A stretch of 64,000 nt of DNA, taken from contig JASKMD010000024.1 of NCBI GenBank assembly GCA_030144725.1, positions 1,223,080 through 1,287,079 on the forward strand, given 5' to 3'. Below the pieces are notes generated by a model that saw nothing but the letters and a program-made list of their open reading frames with translations, was not told the DNA's origin and did not search any database. This stretch comes from Haematococcus lacustris (Eukaryota > Chlorophyta > Chlorophyceae > Chlamydomonadales > Haematococcaceae). Of the stretch, positions 1 through 9,700 are shown one piece after another. Position 1 is the stretch's first letter. Every line of letters starts with the position of its first letter. The translations under genes were made by a program, and so were the position numbers.

Positions 1-1063
1 GCTGAGCGGTACCATGATTGAGCCAGGCCAGTCAGTCTTACAGAGGCAGAAACTATCTTTTGCTCATCACTCAGGTTAGGAAACAACGAGTACACGTCCT
101 CCACCTGAAACAGAAAGCTGTTGACATCTCCCCTACCATCATACTCCTTGATCTCTGCTAGTTTGATGATTCCAGCAGGTGCAGAACTACGACCTCCTAC
201 AGAAGTGGCCAGAGCATGGTTGCTAGATACAACACGAGTCATCTCCACTCCAACAGCATTCAGTGTCTGCAGCAATGTAGCCATGGCTGTTTGGGGACCG
301 TGCTCAGTCTCCATGATGTGGACTGCTTATGCCTGTGGGACTACCCTGGCTGCCTTGGCTGCCTTACGGCGTAGTGCGCACTGTGCGTTGTGGCTAAGTG
401 GAGGCTCAGGCTGAGGTGCTGGGGCTGGCAGGCTAAGCCGTGGTGTGTAGAAGTGCACAGGAGGTGCTTGTGGAGGAGGTGCTTGCAGGAAATAGTGCGG
501 CAGCTCCGCAGGTACTGCGGGTGGTGCGAAATGAACTGCTGGTACAGGCGCAGCGAAGTGAACCTGATGCGGATGTGGGCTCTGCTGGTAAGGCAGGTAT
601 GCTACTGGGTGATGTCCTGGCTGAGGCGCCGTGGTAGTGCGATGTTGCAACAAGTTGAACAACCTATCGTTCTCCGCTTGCAATTGCAGGTTCAAGGCGT
701 GCAAATGCTTCGCTGCTGCCTTGTGTTTAGCACATTCAGCACAATGCACTACAGATGAGCACGCCGTGTTAGGGCGGTGGTGGGGATTGGGAGGTGGGTC
801 GCGCGGTGCAGACCGCGGTGGTGCAGACACGGCTTCAGGTGGGGCCGGTATGCGAACTCGTCCCGAGCGATTGATGGGTTCGGCTGGGACGGCTGCTCCA
901 GCTGCTGGGGTCGACTGGGTCGCTGGCTCGTCGCGCAAAAGTTCCTCGACGGTTAGTAAAGCGTCGGGATGCGCGGCGGCGTTGTTGACAGCGCTCACTG
1001 CACAGGGATAAACGAACCGGGGAAACCAAATGTAAACGTAGGCTTAGAGATGTTAGGATGCAT
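1..1063 (-). pseudogene. Ty3/gypsy gag-like fragment, decayed, runs off left edge
   Basis: The strand reading leftwards from 314 encodes a retrotransposon gag core: METEHGPQTAM, then AEIKEYDGRGDVNSFLFQV and a segment ending GLAQSWYRS at the window edge. Upstream in the same frame, 998 to 330 is open: a Pro/Ala-rich segment with a Cys cluster and a short leucine-rich coil (HLHALNLQLQAENDRL). One TAA at 327-329 separates the two. Further upstream an ATG at 1063 opens MHPNISKPTFTFGFPGSF, which needs a one-base shift near 998 to join. Seen: frame continuity and gag-like composition. Known: gypsy gag proteins have this helical core before a nuclease-pol region. Inferred: one gag gene with a frameshift and a nonsense codon, so a decayed copy. 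No LTR or pol is visible because the element continues outside the window. A spliced host gene using gag sequence is a weaker alternative. Confidence 0.6.
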
Positions 1064-1392
1064 GGCTGGCGGCTTATTCAAACTACAGCTGCGGCTGGTT
1101 TGCAAAGCTGAGGACTGCAGCTGCTGCTGCTATTGAGAGCACTTCACATACTCTGTGGTGGCGCAGGCGAGAGTCTTGGGAGTCCTGGACTGACGGCAAG
1201 CGGTTCAGGCAGAGTCGAGCCCATAACAATGCTTACAGAATTATGCCAGAGTCATCTTAAGAAGAGACTCTTCACACTATCTCATACCCTTTTGCCACGT
1301 TGCCATATGTCATGTTAGTCATGTGCAACGTTGGCAAGAAAACATCCATGCATGCTCATGCAAAACAAAGAATCCTGCCGTTCATCCTATCT

Positions 1393-2471
1393 TCAAATCA
1401 GCACTGTTACATGGGTGGGCACGTTCAACACCATCTTGGCGTTCCCGTCTACCATGCACGCTGACTCCTCCGTCTTGCGTGCTGCCTTGGCCTCCCGGTT
1501 GTCGTCTGCTGAGGTTGTCTCCTTGTCACGCTTCTGCTTGCGGAGCGTGATGAGCCGAGCCTCAAAGTCTGCCATACGGGTCAAAGACGGCTGGGTCGAA
1601 TGGCAGAAACTGTTGCCCGCTTGGTGCCTGCCGCCGCCCCCCCTGCTGTTGCTGCTGCTTCTGCCGCCGGTGCACGTCCCACTCTTGCAGCCTCTTGTCC
1701 CGCTGTTTCAGCACCTGCTCAGCTGCCTTCTGTGCGTACAAAGTGTTTGAAGAGCCCATGGCTGCCAACAGGTGAGGGAGCTGGAAGAATAGCTGGCTGT
1801 GTTCGTACAAGTACTCGTACAGTGCCTGGATGTGCTTGTTGATGAGCACAACGAGCTTTGGCTTGGCAGCCGCCCATTGTTGCTTTGGTGCTTTGGTTGC
1901 TTTGGTTGCTGAGCATGCCTTGCAAGAAGGGCAGTGACACCCTGGAGCGCAACAGGAGATTCCACTTGTCCTTCTGGTCCTTGGTGAAGCCCTTGTTGGC
2001 TGCGGCCACCTGTGCCCGCAGCTGCTCTAGCTTGATGCTGGTGGTGGTTTGCTGCCTCTTGGTGTGAGCCAGCTCCGTGCGGGCCGCTGCCAGGTCTTTT
2101 TGGGCGGCCTCCAGGGCAGCCGCTGTGTCAGTGAGTTGGGCTTGTGTGCCCTGCAGCTGCTGCTGGAATGCCTCCTCTAGCTGGTCGACCTGCTGCATAA
2201 ACCCCAGCAGGTCTAACTCCCACTGCTGGTCACGCTGAAGAGCCAAGGCCGACAGGCTGCAGTGCCGCTCCCTCAGCTGGCGGTACAGCTCCTGAGAGCA
2301 GAGAAGCTCAACATTGAGGGCTGCATGCGCAGCGGTGAGGGCTGCATGCGCAGCGGTGAGGGCTGCATGCGCAGCGGTGAGCTGCTCCATGCTCTTGGCT
2401 GCTTTATGCCTAGCCTGGGTTTTTGCCCCATTGGCTCTGTTTGCTCTAGTTTGTTTTTTGACGGGTGGCAT
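1393..2471 (-). CDS. Coiled-coil protein of unknown function, probably two or three exons
   Basis: An ATG at 2471 begins MPPVKKQTRANRANGAK, a basic start, followed by three perfect 21-bp repeats encoding TAAHAAL and a long heptad-rich coil to LLLRSR at about 1941. A possible intron (GTGTCACTG donor) then leads to an exon from 1855 encoding LVVLINKHIQALYEYLYEHS, a Gln-rich stretch and FDPAVFDP. The reading continues one frame over near 1575 as RMADFEARLITLRKQKRDKE down to about 1440. I recognise no catalytic domain. The frame change near 1575 is either a short unrecognised intron or a frameshift, which would make this a pseudogene. Composition (Gln, Ala, coiled coil, basic patches) resembles the other unassigned coiled-coil genes in this window at 25099-26560 and 36334-37158, so it may belong to a mobile family rather than the host. 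Confidence 0.4.
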
Positions 2472-3119
2472 GTCAGGCAGAAGGGCAGTGAGGCGGTGCT
2501 GGGAGGTGGTGGTAGGCAGCTGGGCCTGCTAGGGTGGGCTGCTGGCAGGTACTGGCAGGAAGGGTCAATGGTGCTTGGGCTCCTGCAATTGACAATCCAT
2601 GGCTCACTGAGCTTTTTGAGTAATATTGCTTCTTCTGACACAGCTGGGCATATGAGTATAGTAGTCTTTGAAAGTGCGGTCAGCACAAAAATATGACATC
2701 TCTCTGAGTTTTGGCTGGATTTGCTGCTTTGGCTGCAAATCCTACCTGCTCAGCGGAGCCGCAGCTGAAGCTTGGATTAGCCATTTACGTATGCTGTGGT
2801 GTACTCGGAAACTCCTGCATCATCAGATGTTCGTCGGGTAACCTGTGCTGGCGCAGGATAGGTGGCAACTGCTGCGTGCACCTCACCTCGCGGGCTGGCA
2901 GCAGCGCCTATGCGTAGAGCACCAAGAGCACGCCTGCACTGCGCGATGTCTTGAGGGTGGCCGGCGGATCCCAACCACCCTGCCGACCACAATCGAAGCA
3001 GCTGCCGGTTGCTGCCAAAACTAGAGTCCACGTTTATGCCATGCCGCGCGGGGCTAAAGCCATAGGCCTGCTCCCGGAGCAATCGATTGCATGTGACGGT
3101 CTTACATGCCAAAACATCA
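2472..3119. other. Stretch without a supported gene
   Basis: Short open frames exist on both strands but none shows a recognisable motif, a good start or codon bias. It is probably the upstream region of the coiled-coil gene followed by unassigned repeat sequence. Confidence 0.3.
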
Positions 3120-3648
3120 GAGTTGGGAGGCCCTGACTTACAGCACCAGGTTAGACGGGTACAGCTTCATCTGTACATCTTCTTGGCGTTCATCACGCGG
3201 TGTGAGAGGATAAGAGTGCTGTATGAGGCCTCAATCACTCTCTCACCATCCATGAGGCGTTGGGTTGGGTTTGACGGAGACCCTAGACTGCCTGAGACGG
3301 TGCATCGGGAGAGATGCTCGTATGCTGCATGGTTCAAGCATGAAGACGACATTGGCATCAATCACATGGCACCACACCTGCTGAACAGACAGCTCTCTAC
3401 AGAAGTTCGCACGAGCTTGACTAGGTTCAGGTTAGGCAACAACGGTTTGGGGGTGGAGGAGGCTCGGTTTGAGGGAGCTTTCATAGATCGCACATGCACA
3501 AGATGCACAGAGGGGGGTAGTGGATGACGCCAGGCATTTCATCTTTAAGTGCACTGCCACGAGTTCCATCAGGCAGCAGGCGGAGTTTGCCATGACTTTC
3601 CAGAACAATAACGAGAACTTGCATGACTTCATGTTGAGCCCATGTGCA
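3120..3648 (+). pseudogene. LINE (non-LTR retrotransposon) C-terminal remnant, 5' truncated
   Basis: The plus strand encodes the end of a non-LTR retrotransposon ORF2. It contains the segment STEVRTSLTRFRLGNNGLG followed by a zinc-knuckle-like CTRC, and after a one-base frame change near 3520, VVDDARHFIFKCTATSSIR. This C..C..H..C spacing next to an arginine-rich alpha-helical segment is typical of the C-terminus of algal L1/RTE-like elements. The frame ends about 3650 at LHDFMLSPC. The 3' untranslated tail of the same element resumes at 5849, after the hAT-like insertion. A second, shorter copy of the same 3' end lies at 22178-22335. No reverse transcriptase domain remains, so this is a dead 5'-truncated copy. 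Confidence 0.6.
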
Positions 3649-4095
3649 TAAGGTTCCCAAATAGACATCTCTATGTCCATGTAGTAAATAGTATAGACTA
3701 GAGATAGTAAATAGTGTAGTCTAGTCGACTATTTCGTCACCAAATCAACTCGTTTCAGTCGCAATGGGGCGTACATCAGCCTGCCAGACACGTCGTGCTA
3801 GTCTTAAGAGCAGTCAGTATCAGTTGCAATTCCGTTGACATGCCGGCCAAAGGATTGCCCGCGTCCGTAGTCGACGAACTCCGATGGCGGCAGCTGCTGG
3901 CCCATCGGGCTAGCATCTACAGCTGCTGGCCCATCGGGCTAGCATCTACAGCAAGCGCTTCTCACTTAAGGTCTATGAGTTTCAAGGACAAAGCGTTTGC
4001 AAAGCCGTTTGCGGCGATTGTGACCAGTCCTACAGCTGCGTGAACATGACACAAATGAACACAAGTGCATGCCAAAGCGACAGCGTGTTGACACG

Positions 4096-4132
<37 letters not shown>

Positions 4133-4143
4133 CAGCAGCAGCA
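4096..4143 (+). repeat. CAG/CAA-type trinucleotide repeat
   Basis: A run of CAG units interrupted by one GAG sits inside the hAT-like element. It reads as Gln, Ala or Ser depending on frame. It is a simple microsatellite; the small frame running through it (4069-4422) has no recognisable domain. Confidence 0.9.
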
Positions 4144-4532
4144 GAGCTGCCTTTCCAGCGAATCGCGAAGTGCTGGAATGGTACGGCGCTGCCTCCCTGT
4201 GTTGTGGAGCAAATCTGGCAGAGATTCCAGATGTTCTTCATAGGTGCAGAGATCCCCTTCCCCTTCAACAGACTGCTATGGGTGCAACGGTGGAGCAGAC
4301 GCGGAGCTGCTTGCCCTGATGGGCGAGTAAGACGACCACCATCTCCGAGGCCGCAAACCCCCTATTTCAGATGTCCATGTCAAGATGTCAATGCCCGTGT
4401 CTATGACTCTATATGCATGTGAATGTTAACTGCAACAATGATGACAATGAGTTCTCCCGTTGACACTGCTAATAGCACTGCAACCGCCTACGGCAAGGTT
4501 CTCTTTTTTTTTGCATGGAGCGACTAGACTAT

Positions 4533-5768
4533 GGGCGCGTTTCCAATGCACGGAGAGAAAGAGAAAAGAGATCGGAGAGAGAAAGAGAAAAAGAGAGAAA
4601 GAGAAAGAGAAAAAGAGATCGCCGCCAGCCCATGTCCCTCTAACTGCCGCCAACGGTCCGGATCTCTTTTCTCCCGTTTCCAATGCGCGGAGATAGAGAC
4701 GAATAACTCTCCTAGAGTGAGCTCCATTTCATCTCTTTTTCTCCGCTAGGGTCCTCCAGGCCGACCCCCCCAGGAGAAAAAGAGATGTGACCGAGAGATG
4801 TGACCTTTTGCACCGGAGCCGCAGCGAGAGCTGGGTTAGGCTGGGCTGTTTCTCCAGGGCATCGCTGTTTGACGTCCCGTTGCCAATGTCCCGTTGCCGC
4901 TTTTGCGTCGCCACCTAAGCCGCAGGAGCTGATGAAGAGGACAAATGCCCAGGAGATGGTCCTCGTCCGTATTGTTGCTGAGGGCGCATCAGCTGAGGGC
5001 GCATCAGCTGTTTGACGAGCACCGCAATTTCAACGCGGAGCAGTGCCATAGAGAGTTGTAGCCCCCCGGAGCATACTTAGCTAGTCCCGCTGGTGCGGAG
5101 AGTGCTTGACTAGTTAGCCTGATAAGCCCCGCAGCCTGACTTGCACAACTGCACTGACTTGCACGACTGACTTGCACGGCGCACTTTGTGCACTTGCGCC
5201 TGCGATGCTTGACCCCATCATACCTGCCACCATCCCAGCTAACGGGACAATTGCGTCCTTGTTCCCATACCATATGAAAAGATCGCCCCCAGAGCTACAG
5301 CCAACCCCCAAAGCTACAGCCGACCAGCCATGGCATGCTCCAAGCACATTTACATCATAGTGAAACACCAGCCGAGCACTGTAGCTCTGCGTGTAGCTTT
5401 GGTTCGCGGGAAGGCTGCGTGTGTGCATTGGTTCGAACATTGGGGTCGCGGTTGCTTCGCCTTCCATCGCGACTGCGGAGCGAGACCTGGCGGTCGTGTT
5501 AAACATTTGTTAATCATTCTCCCTTTGTTTAACTTGTTAAACTTGTTTAACAAACCGGGTGCTGCCTCTACTTCCGCTGTAACCGCTGCTGCTGCTGCTA
5601 TCCATGTTGCTGGGCAGCTCGTGTGTAGATCAATGAAGGCGTAGGCGGCGGCTGGAAAGTGGCCTCAATGCATCTCTTCTCTCTTTTCTCCGTCCATTGG
5701 AAACGCGTTTGAATTCATGCACATGGGCGATCTCTTTTCTCTTTTCTCCATCCATTGGAAACGCGCCC
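4533..5768. mobile_element. PIF/Harbinger-like non-autonomous element with GAGAAA subterminal repeats
   Basis: The left end is GGGCGCGTTTCCAATG and the right end, in reverse complement, is identical for 16 bases. It is flanked by TAT at 4530-4532 and 5769-5771, a 3-bp direct duplication as expected for PIF/Harbinger-like elements. Just inside both ends, and again near 4670 and 5690-5750, are purine arrays built from GAGAAA and GAGATC words. The internal segment near 4630 (CATGTCCCTCTAAC) is shared with the element at 27441-29293, linking the two. No transposase is encoded. It is nested inside the hAT-like element. The family name is inferred from TIR start and TSD length. Confidence 0.72.
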
Positions 5769-5848
5769 TATCTCTATTCTAGTCAAAAATAGTACTATTT
5801 CGACTAGTACTATATCTAGTCTATTTATAGTCTATTTTACGAACCTTA

Positions 5849-5960
5849 CATGTGCACCTTTGTTTGTGCACCTTGCTTTGAAGTGCGGTACAGAAAGTCC
5901 CGAACCCCTAGAGCGGCTGACGGCTTAAGCGGTGTAAGCAACCTATCATCACCATCCATG
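5849..5960 (+). mobile_element. LINE 3' untranslated tail, separated from its body by the hAT-like insertion
   Basis: The sequence from CATGTGCACC to CCTATCAT matches the LINE 3' region at 22205-22335, including the words AAAGTCCCGAACCCCTAGAG and GCTTAAGCGGTGTAAGC. It resumes exactly where the LINE fragment stopped at 3648, one target duplication later. Confidence 0.75.
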
Positions 5961-6772
5961 AGGCTAAGGGATGTCAAGTAGCCAAGTCTTTAAGTTGTTA
6001 GTGACAGATGAATCACAGTGTAAACAACCACCATTATGTCCACCATCACCATCAGCAGCAGCAGACACAGACCACAATGTGTATTACTTGCTAGCTGTTA
6101 TTCGTTTGGTTCTACACGAACACAGCATCAGAAGGCTGTCGTGGTGTGTCTTATTAGGTCGTTCCTAACCGCCAGTCCACCATGCATTTATTGGCACACA
6201 GCATAGCTTCACACTTGCTGCATCCCATCCAGGTCAATGCAGGATGGCCAGAATGAAATGCATGCAAGGGGCCGTCGAGGTATGAGTAATGGTCTTCATG
6301 TCTCTGTGGTCATGATGTGGGAAGATGAAAAAAGACACAGAGTCAGAGCAGGTGGGCAGCACCTTTCTTGGTCTGAGGACCCCTCAATTACTCCAAGTTC
6401 ATGCAGCAGAGGGAAGACCGTGTGGGAGGCCTAGGAGAAGGCAACAAAACAAGGTGTTGATGCTGTCAATCTTAAGATTGCTATCATCATGGGGTCAGCG
6501 TGGGGTTGTGGTCAAGTCAAGGTCCTCAGCAGAGGTCAAGCAAAATGTTACTCTGCAGGTATGCGCACTATATAAGGTTTTAAAGACAAGACCTCTAACC
6601 CATCTTTATTTGTAATGTATGTCCCGCCTGTGACAAAGACATGAGACACGCACAAGTGGGCAGTACAGGGCTAGCCAGGCCAGCAAGGGATATCTCCCTT
6701 CCTCAACCACCATGTGCAAACTGGCAGCAGGCCCCCAGGCAGTTGCCCTGCAAGGCATGGTCAGGGCCCTTG
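5961..6772. other. Stretch without a supported gene
   Basis: No open frame here carries a motif or plausible splice pattern. It may hold the 3' flank of the minus-strand coiled-coil gene that ends at 6773. Confidence 0.3.
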
Positions 6773-9700
6773 TTAGGGTCGCAGCGACCAGCCTTGCAGC
6801 CAGAGATCCAGCAGCCAATCTGCCTCCTTCTGCCGGCTCTCCCGCAAGGGTGTTGGCTCAGGGAAGTTTGAGGCTGACATAGATCCTCCAGTGCCAGCTG
6901 TCAGGGAGCGGGTGCCAGGTAAGGGGGCAGCAGCCCTTGGCAGCCGGCAGGGGCAGGTCAGCTGGGTTGGTGGGAGCAGCGATTGTGTCCGCCTTGGGCT
7001 TGCAGTCTTTCGCTCTTGGCTGACTCCATGGGGCTGTGGTGCTGGTCGAAGAAGGGCTGGCTGTGGCCTGGACAGTGGGAGGACGTCCTGGCTGCAGCAT
7101 GGGCTGATGTCACTGTGGCTGTGACGGCGGCTGGAGCCCAGCCTCCTGCCCCACAGGCCCATCAGTGTCAACCTGCTGGGTGCTGGTGGCGGAGCAGCAG
7201 CTGGGTGGCCTTGAGCGTCAGGACAGTGGCTGCCAGACCCAGGGCTGTGGGGGCAATGGTGGGGTGTGCTGGGGAGGGGTGGGCTTTGGGTGGGAGAGGG
7301 GGTGCAGGGAAGGCTCACAGCCTGCACCGAGTCAGGTAGGCAAGCCAGGCAAGGGCAGCAGACATGGCAGAGCCCAACGTAGTCATCAGAGGCAATTGGA
7401 GGGGGAGGTTGAGTGAGGTGGTTGTCACTTGAAGTACTCCCCTGCAGGGACACATACAAGTTGAGCTTGAGGCAACAGGTCAGGTGGGCTGGGAGGGCGC
7501 TGTCCACGCTACAGCCCTGTCACAGGGGTCAGGCAATAGTGTAGGTGGAAGGCACCCATGCCATACGCATGGGAACTTAACATTGTACAGGCAAACCACT
7601 TTTGAACAGACATTTCTCCATGCAGACAAAAAGGCTTGGACATCACACTCCTGCTGTGCAGCACGCTGTCCACATCACATCCAGCAACCAGCGGTACTAT
7701 GTCGCTGTTATACGTTCGATGCTCGTGGGAGGTGTTGTGCAACACTCACCACACTCACCGCTGCCACACACCTGAGCGATCCAGCAGTTTCGGCCTCAGC
7801 ATGCCTTGGCGGATTCTGCCTCTGCGGGCTGATGAGGGAGGTGCTGAGGACTGCTGGAGGATGCGCTGCCTGGCACACCGCTTGATTGTCTAGAGGACGG
7901 ATCTCAGGGGGAGGTGTTGGTCCATTGCTGCCCTGAGCTGCAGCCCGAGCAAAGGGTGATGTTCCAGCCATCGCAGCTGGTCGAGGGGCAGGGGTGGCGG
8001 AGGAGGGCTGGGCCAGTGACACCTGGAAGGGCACTTCAGGCTCGTTGCACCGGCTGTTTCCAACAATCTGGGTGGAGTCAGGCAGGTTAGGGAGCATAAC
8101 AGATGAAGGCGGAGGGCAGGCGAGGGGACAGCCTTTGGTGGGGGGGCTGGGGGTGTTTGCGGAGGAGCCTGGGCTGGATGACCATGCGCCTGGCGGCAGG
8201 CAGTGAGATTTGACAGGCAACGCATCCAGCACTGCTGGCGCATGAGGCTGTGGGCTCGCTAGAGCGTGATTTGCAGTCCCACCACCAGGTGAACTGGCTG
8301 ACCGGGGTGGCCCGTTGGCTGCATTGCCACCAGGGTCCTGCCTGACCCTGCTGCTGCTGGCGGGCTGTAGCTGTAGCTGGCAGCACTCTACGTCCATGGT
8401 GTCACACCGCAGCTGCAACTGCTGGCAGTGGGCAGCCTGCACCACACTGTGCTGCTGAAGTTTGTCGATGAGCTGTGACTGCTGTTGCAAAGTGGTCTGC
8501 AAGCTGTGTAAACCCTGCCCAGCAGCCAACAGCGCGTGAGTCATGGCACCAGGAGTGCTTGATGCTGAGGCAGGTGGGCCCCCCGGTGGGGTGGACATGC
8601 CCAGAGCCAGGCGGGCAAGCTGGCGGGCATGCTCTGCCTGCTGCTGCTCCAGGGCGGCTTGCAGGGTGAGGAGCCTGGCTGCGTACTCGTGCGCTGCCGC
8701 AGTGGCGTCTGAGGCAAGCTGCTCAGCCTCGTGGCTCCGTGCCTTGGTGGCCTGGTGCTGCTCTTGCTCCCAAGCCAGCCGGTGCTCCAGCTCAGCCTGC
8801 GAGTGCGAGTAGGGGTTATTGACACTGAGTGTTGTTGCCTCCGCATGTATGCGGCATGATGGGGAGGAAGGCTGGGGCACCAAGGCAATGCTAGTTGGGA
8901 GGCTAAGTGCCCTCTGGTTTGCGACAGAGTGCAGAGGGGCTGGTGTGTCGGGTGAAGCCCCTCCCACACACTGGCAGGTCAGTCACATGCAGAACCCCCC
9001 AGGACTGGGTACTTGCTGAAGTGGGTGTGCGAGGACAAGGCGATGCTGCTTCTCAAGCGCTGTTCTGTCCGCGGAGTGCCCTTTGGGAGTGCCCTTTGGG
9101 AGTGCCATCGCCCTTTGGTCGGAGTGCCCGTTGGGAGTGCCCGTTGGGAGTGAGTGACATCGCCTCCTGGGTATAAGTATGAGCTCAGCAGGTGTTAGTA
9201 GGTATGAGCCTAGTGGCACAATGCCTCCGAGGAAGCGGCCCAGTGCCGCGGAGCAAAAGCCGCTTCCGATTGAAAGCCCGCGAAAACAAGGTTCGTCGTA
9301 GTCGTGGTGTGGTCCGCTGCAACTGTGCAGTCCGACAAGGTCCGCGCTGCTCACATCGCTACTGTTCATGCCAGCGCAGGTCCTAGGACCCCTCCAGCCA
9401 AACAACGCGAGGAGCGAAGGGCTGAATGGAACACCCAGCGCCGACAGGTACGCACCCCCGCCTTGTATGCCCCAGCACTGCTCGTGTCCCCGCACTATTG
9501 GTGTCCCCGCATTGCCGGCCTGTCAAAAAATTGATCGTAATTGCCTGCAGGTGATCAAAGTCCCGGGTGGCGCTGTGCTGCGCGGCTGCAAGAAGACGAG
9601 GCGCAAGCTACTGGCCCATTTCCCAGGAGAGCAGGTGGCGGCCACTGGAGCTGTGCTTCTGGCCAGACCAGGGAGCGCTGCCAGCCAAGGGCAAGGAGTA

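Larger units (their letters stand above)
3649..5848. mobile_element. hAT-like non-autonomous DNA transposon (contains a nested element)
   Basis: The ends are TAAGGTTCCCAAATAGAC at left and, in reverse complement, TAAGGTTCGTAAAATAGAC at right. An AT-rich imperfect inverted repeat of TAGAC/AGTA words extends about 90 bp inward. The element is flanked by CATGTGCA at 3641-3648 and 5849-5856, an exact 8-bp direct duplication. An 8-bp target duplication with short TIRs is the hallmark of the hAT superfamily. The duplicated target lies in a LINE 3' region whose empty form is approximated by the second LINE copy near 22200, which supports the boundaries. Without the nested 1236-bp element the hAT-like unit is about 960 bp. 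I see no complete transposase; the small frames at 3795-4043 and 4069-4422 are not convincing, so it is non-autonomous. Confidence 0.8.
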
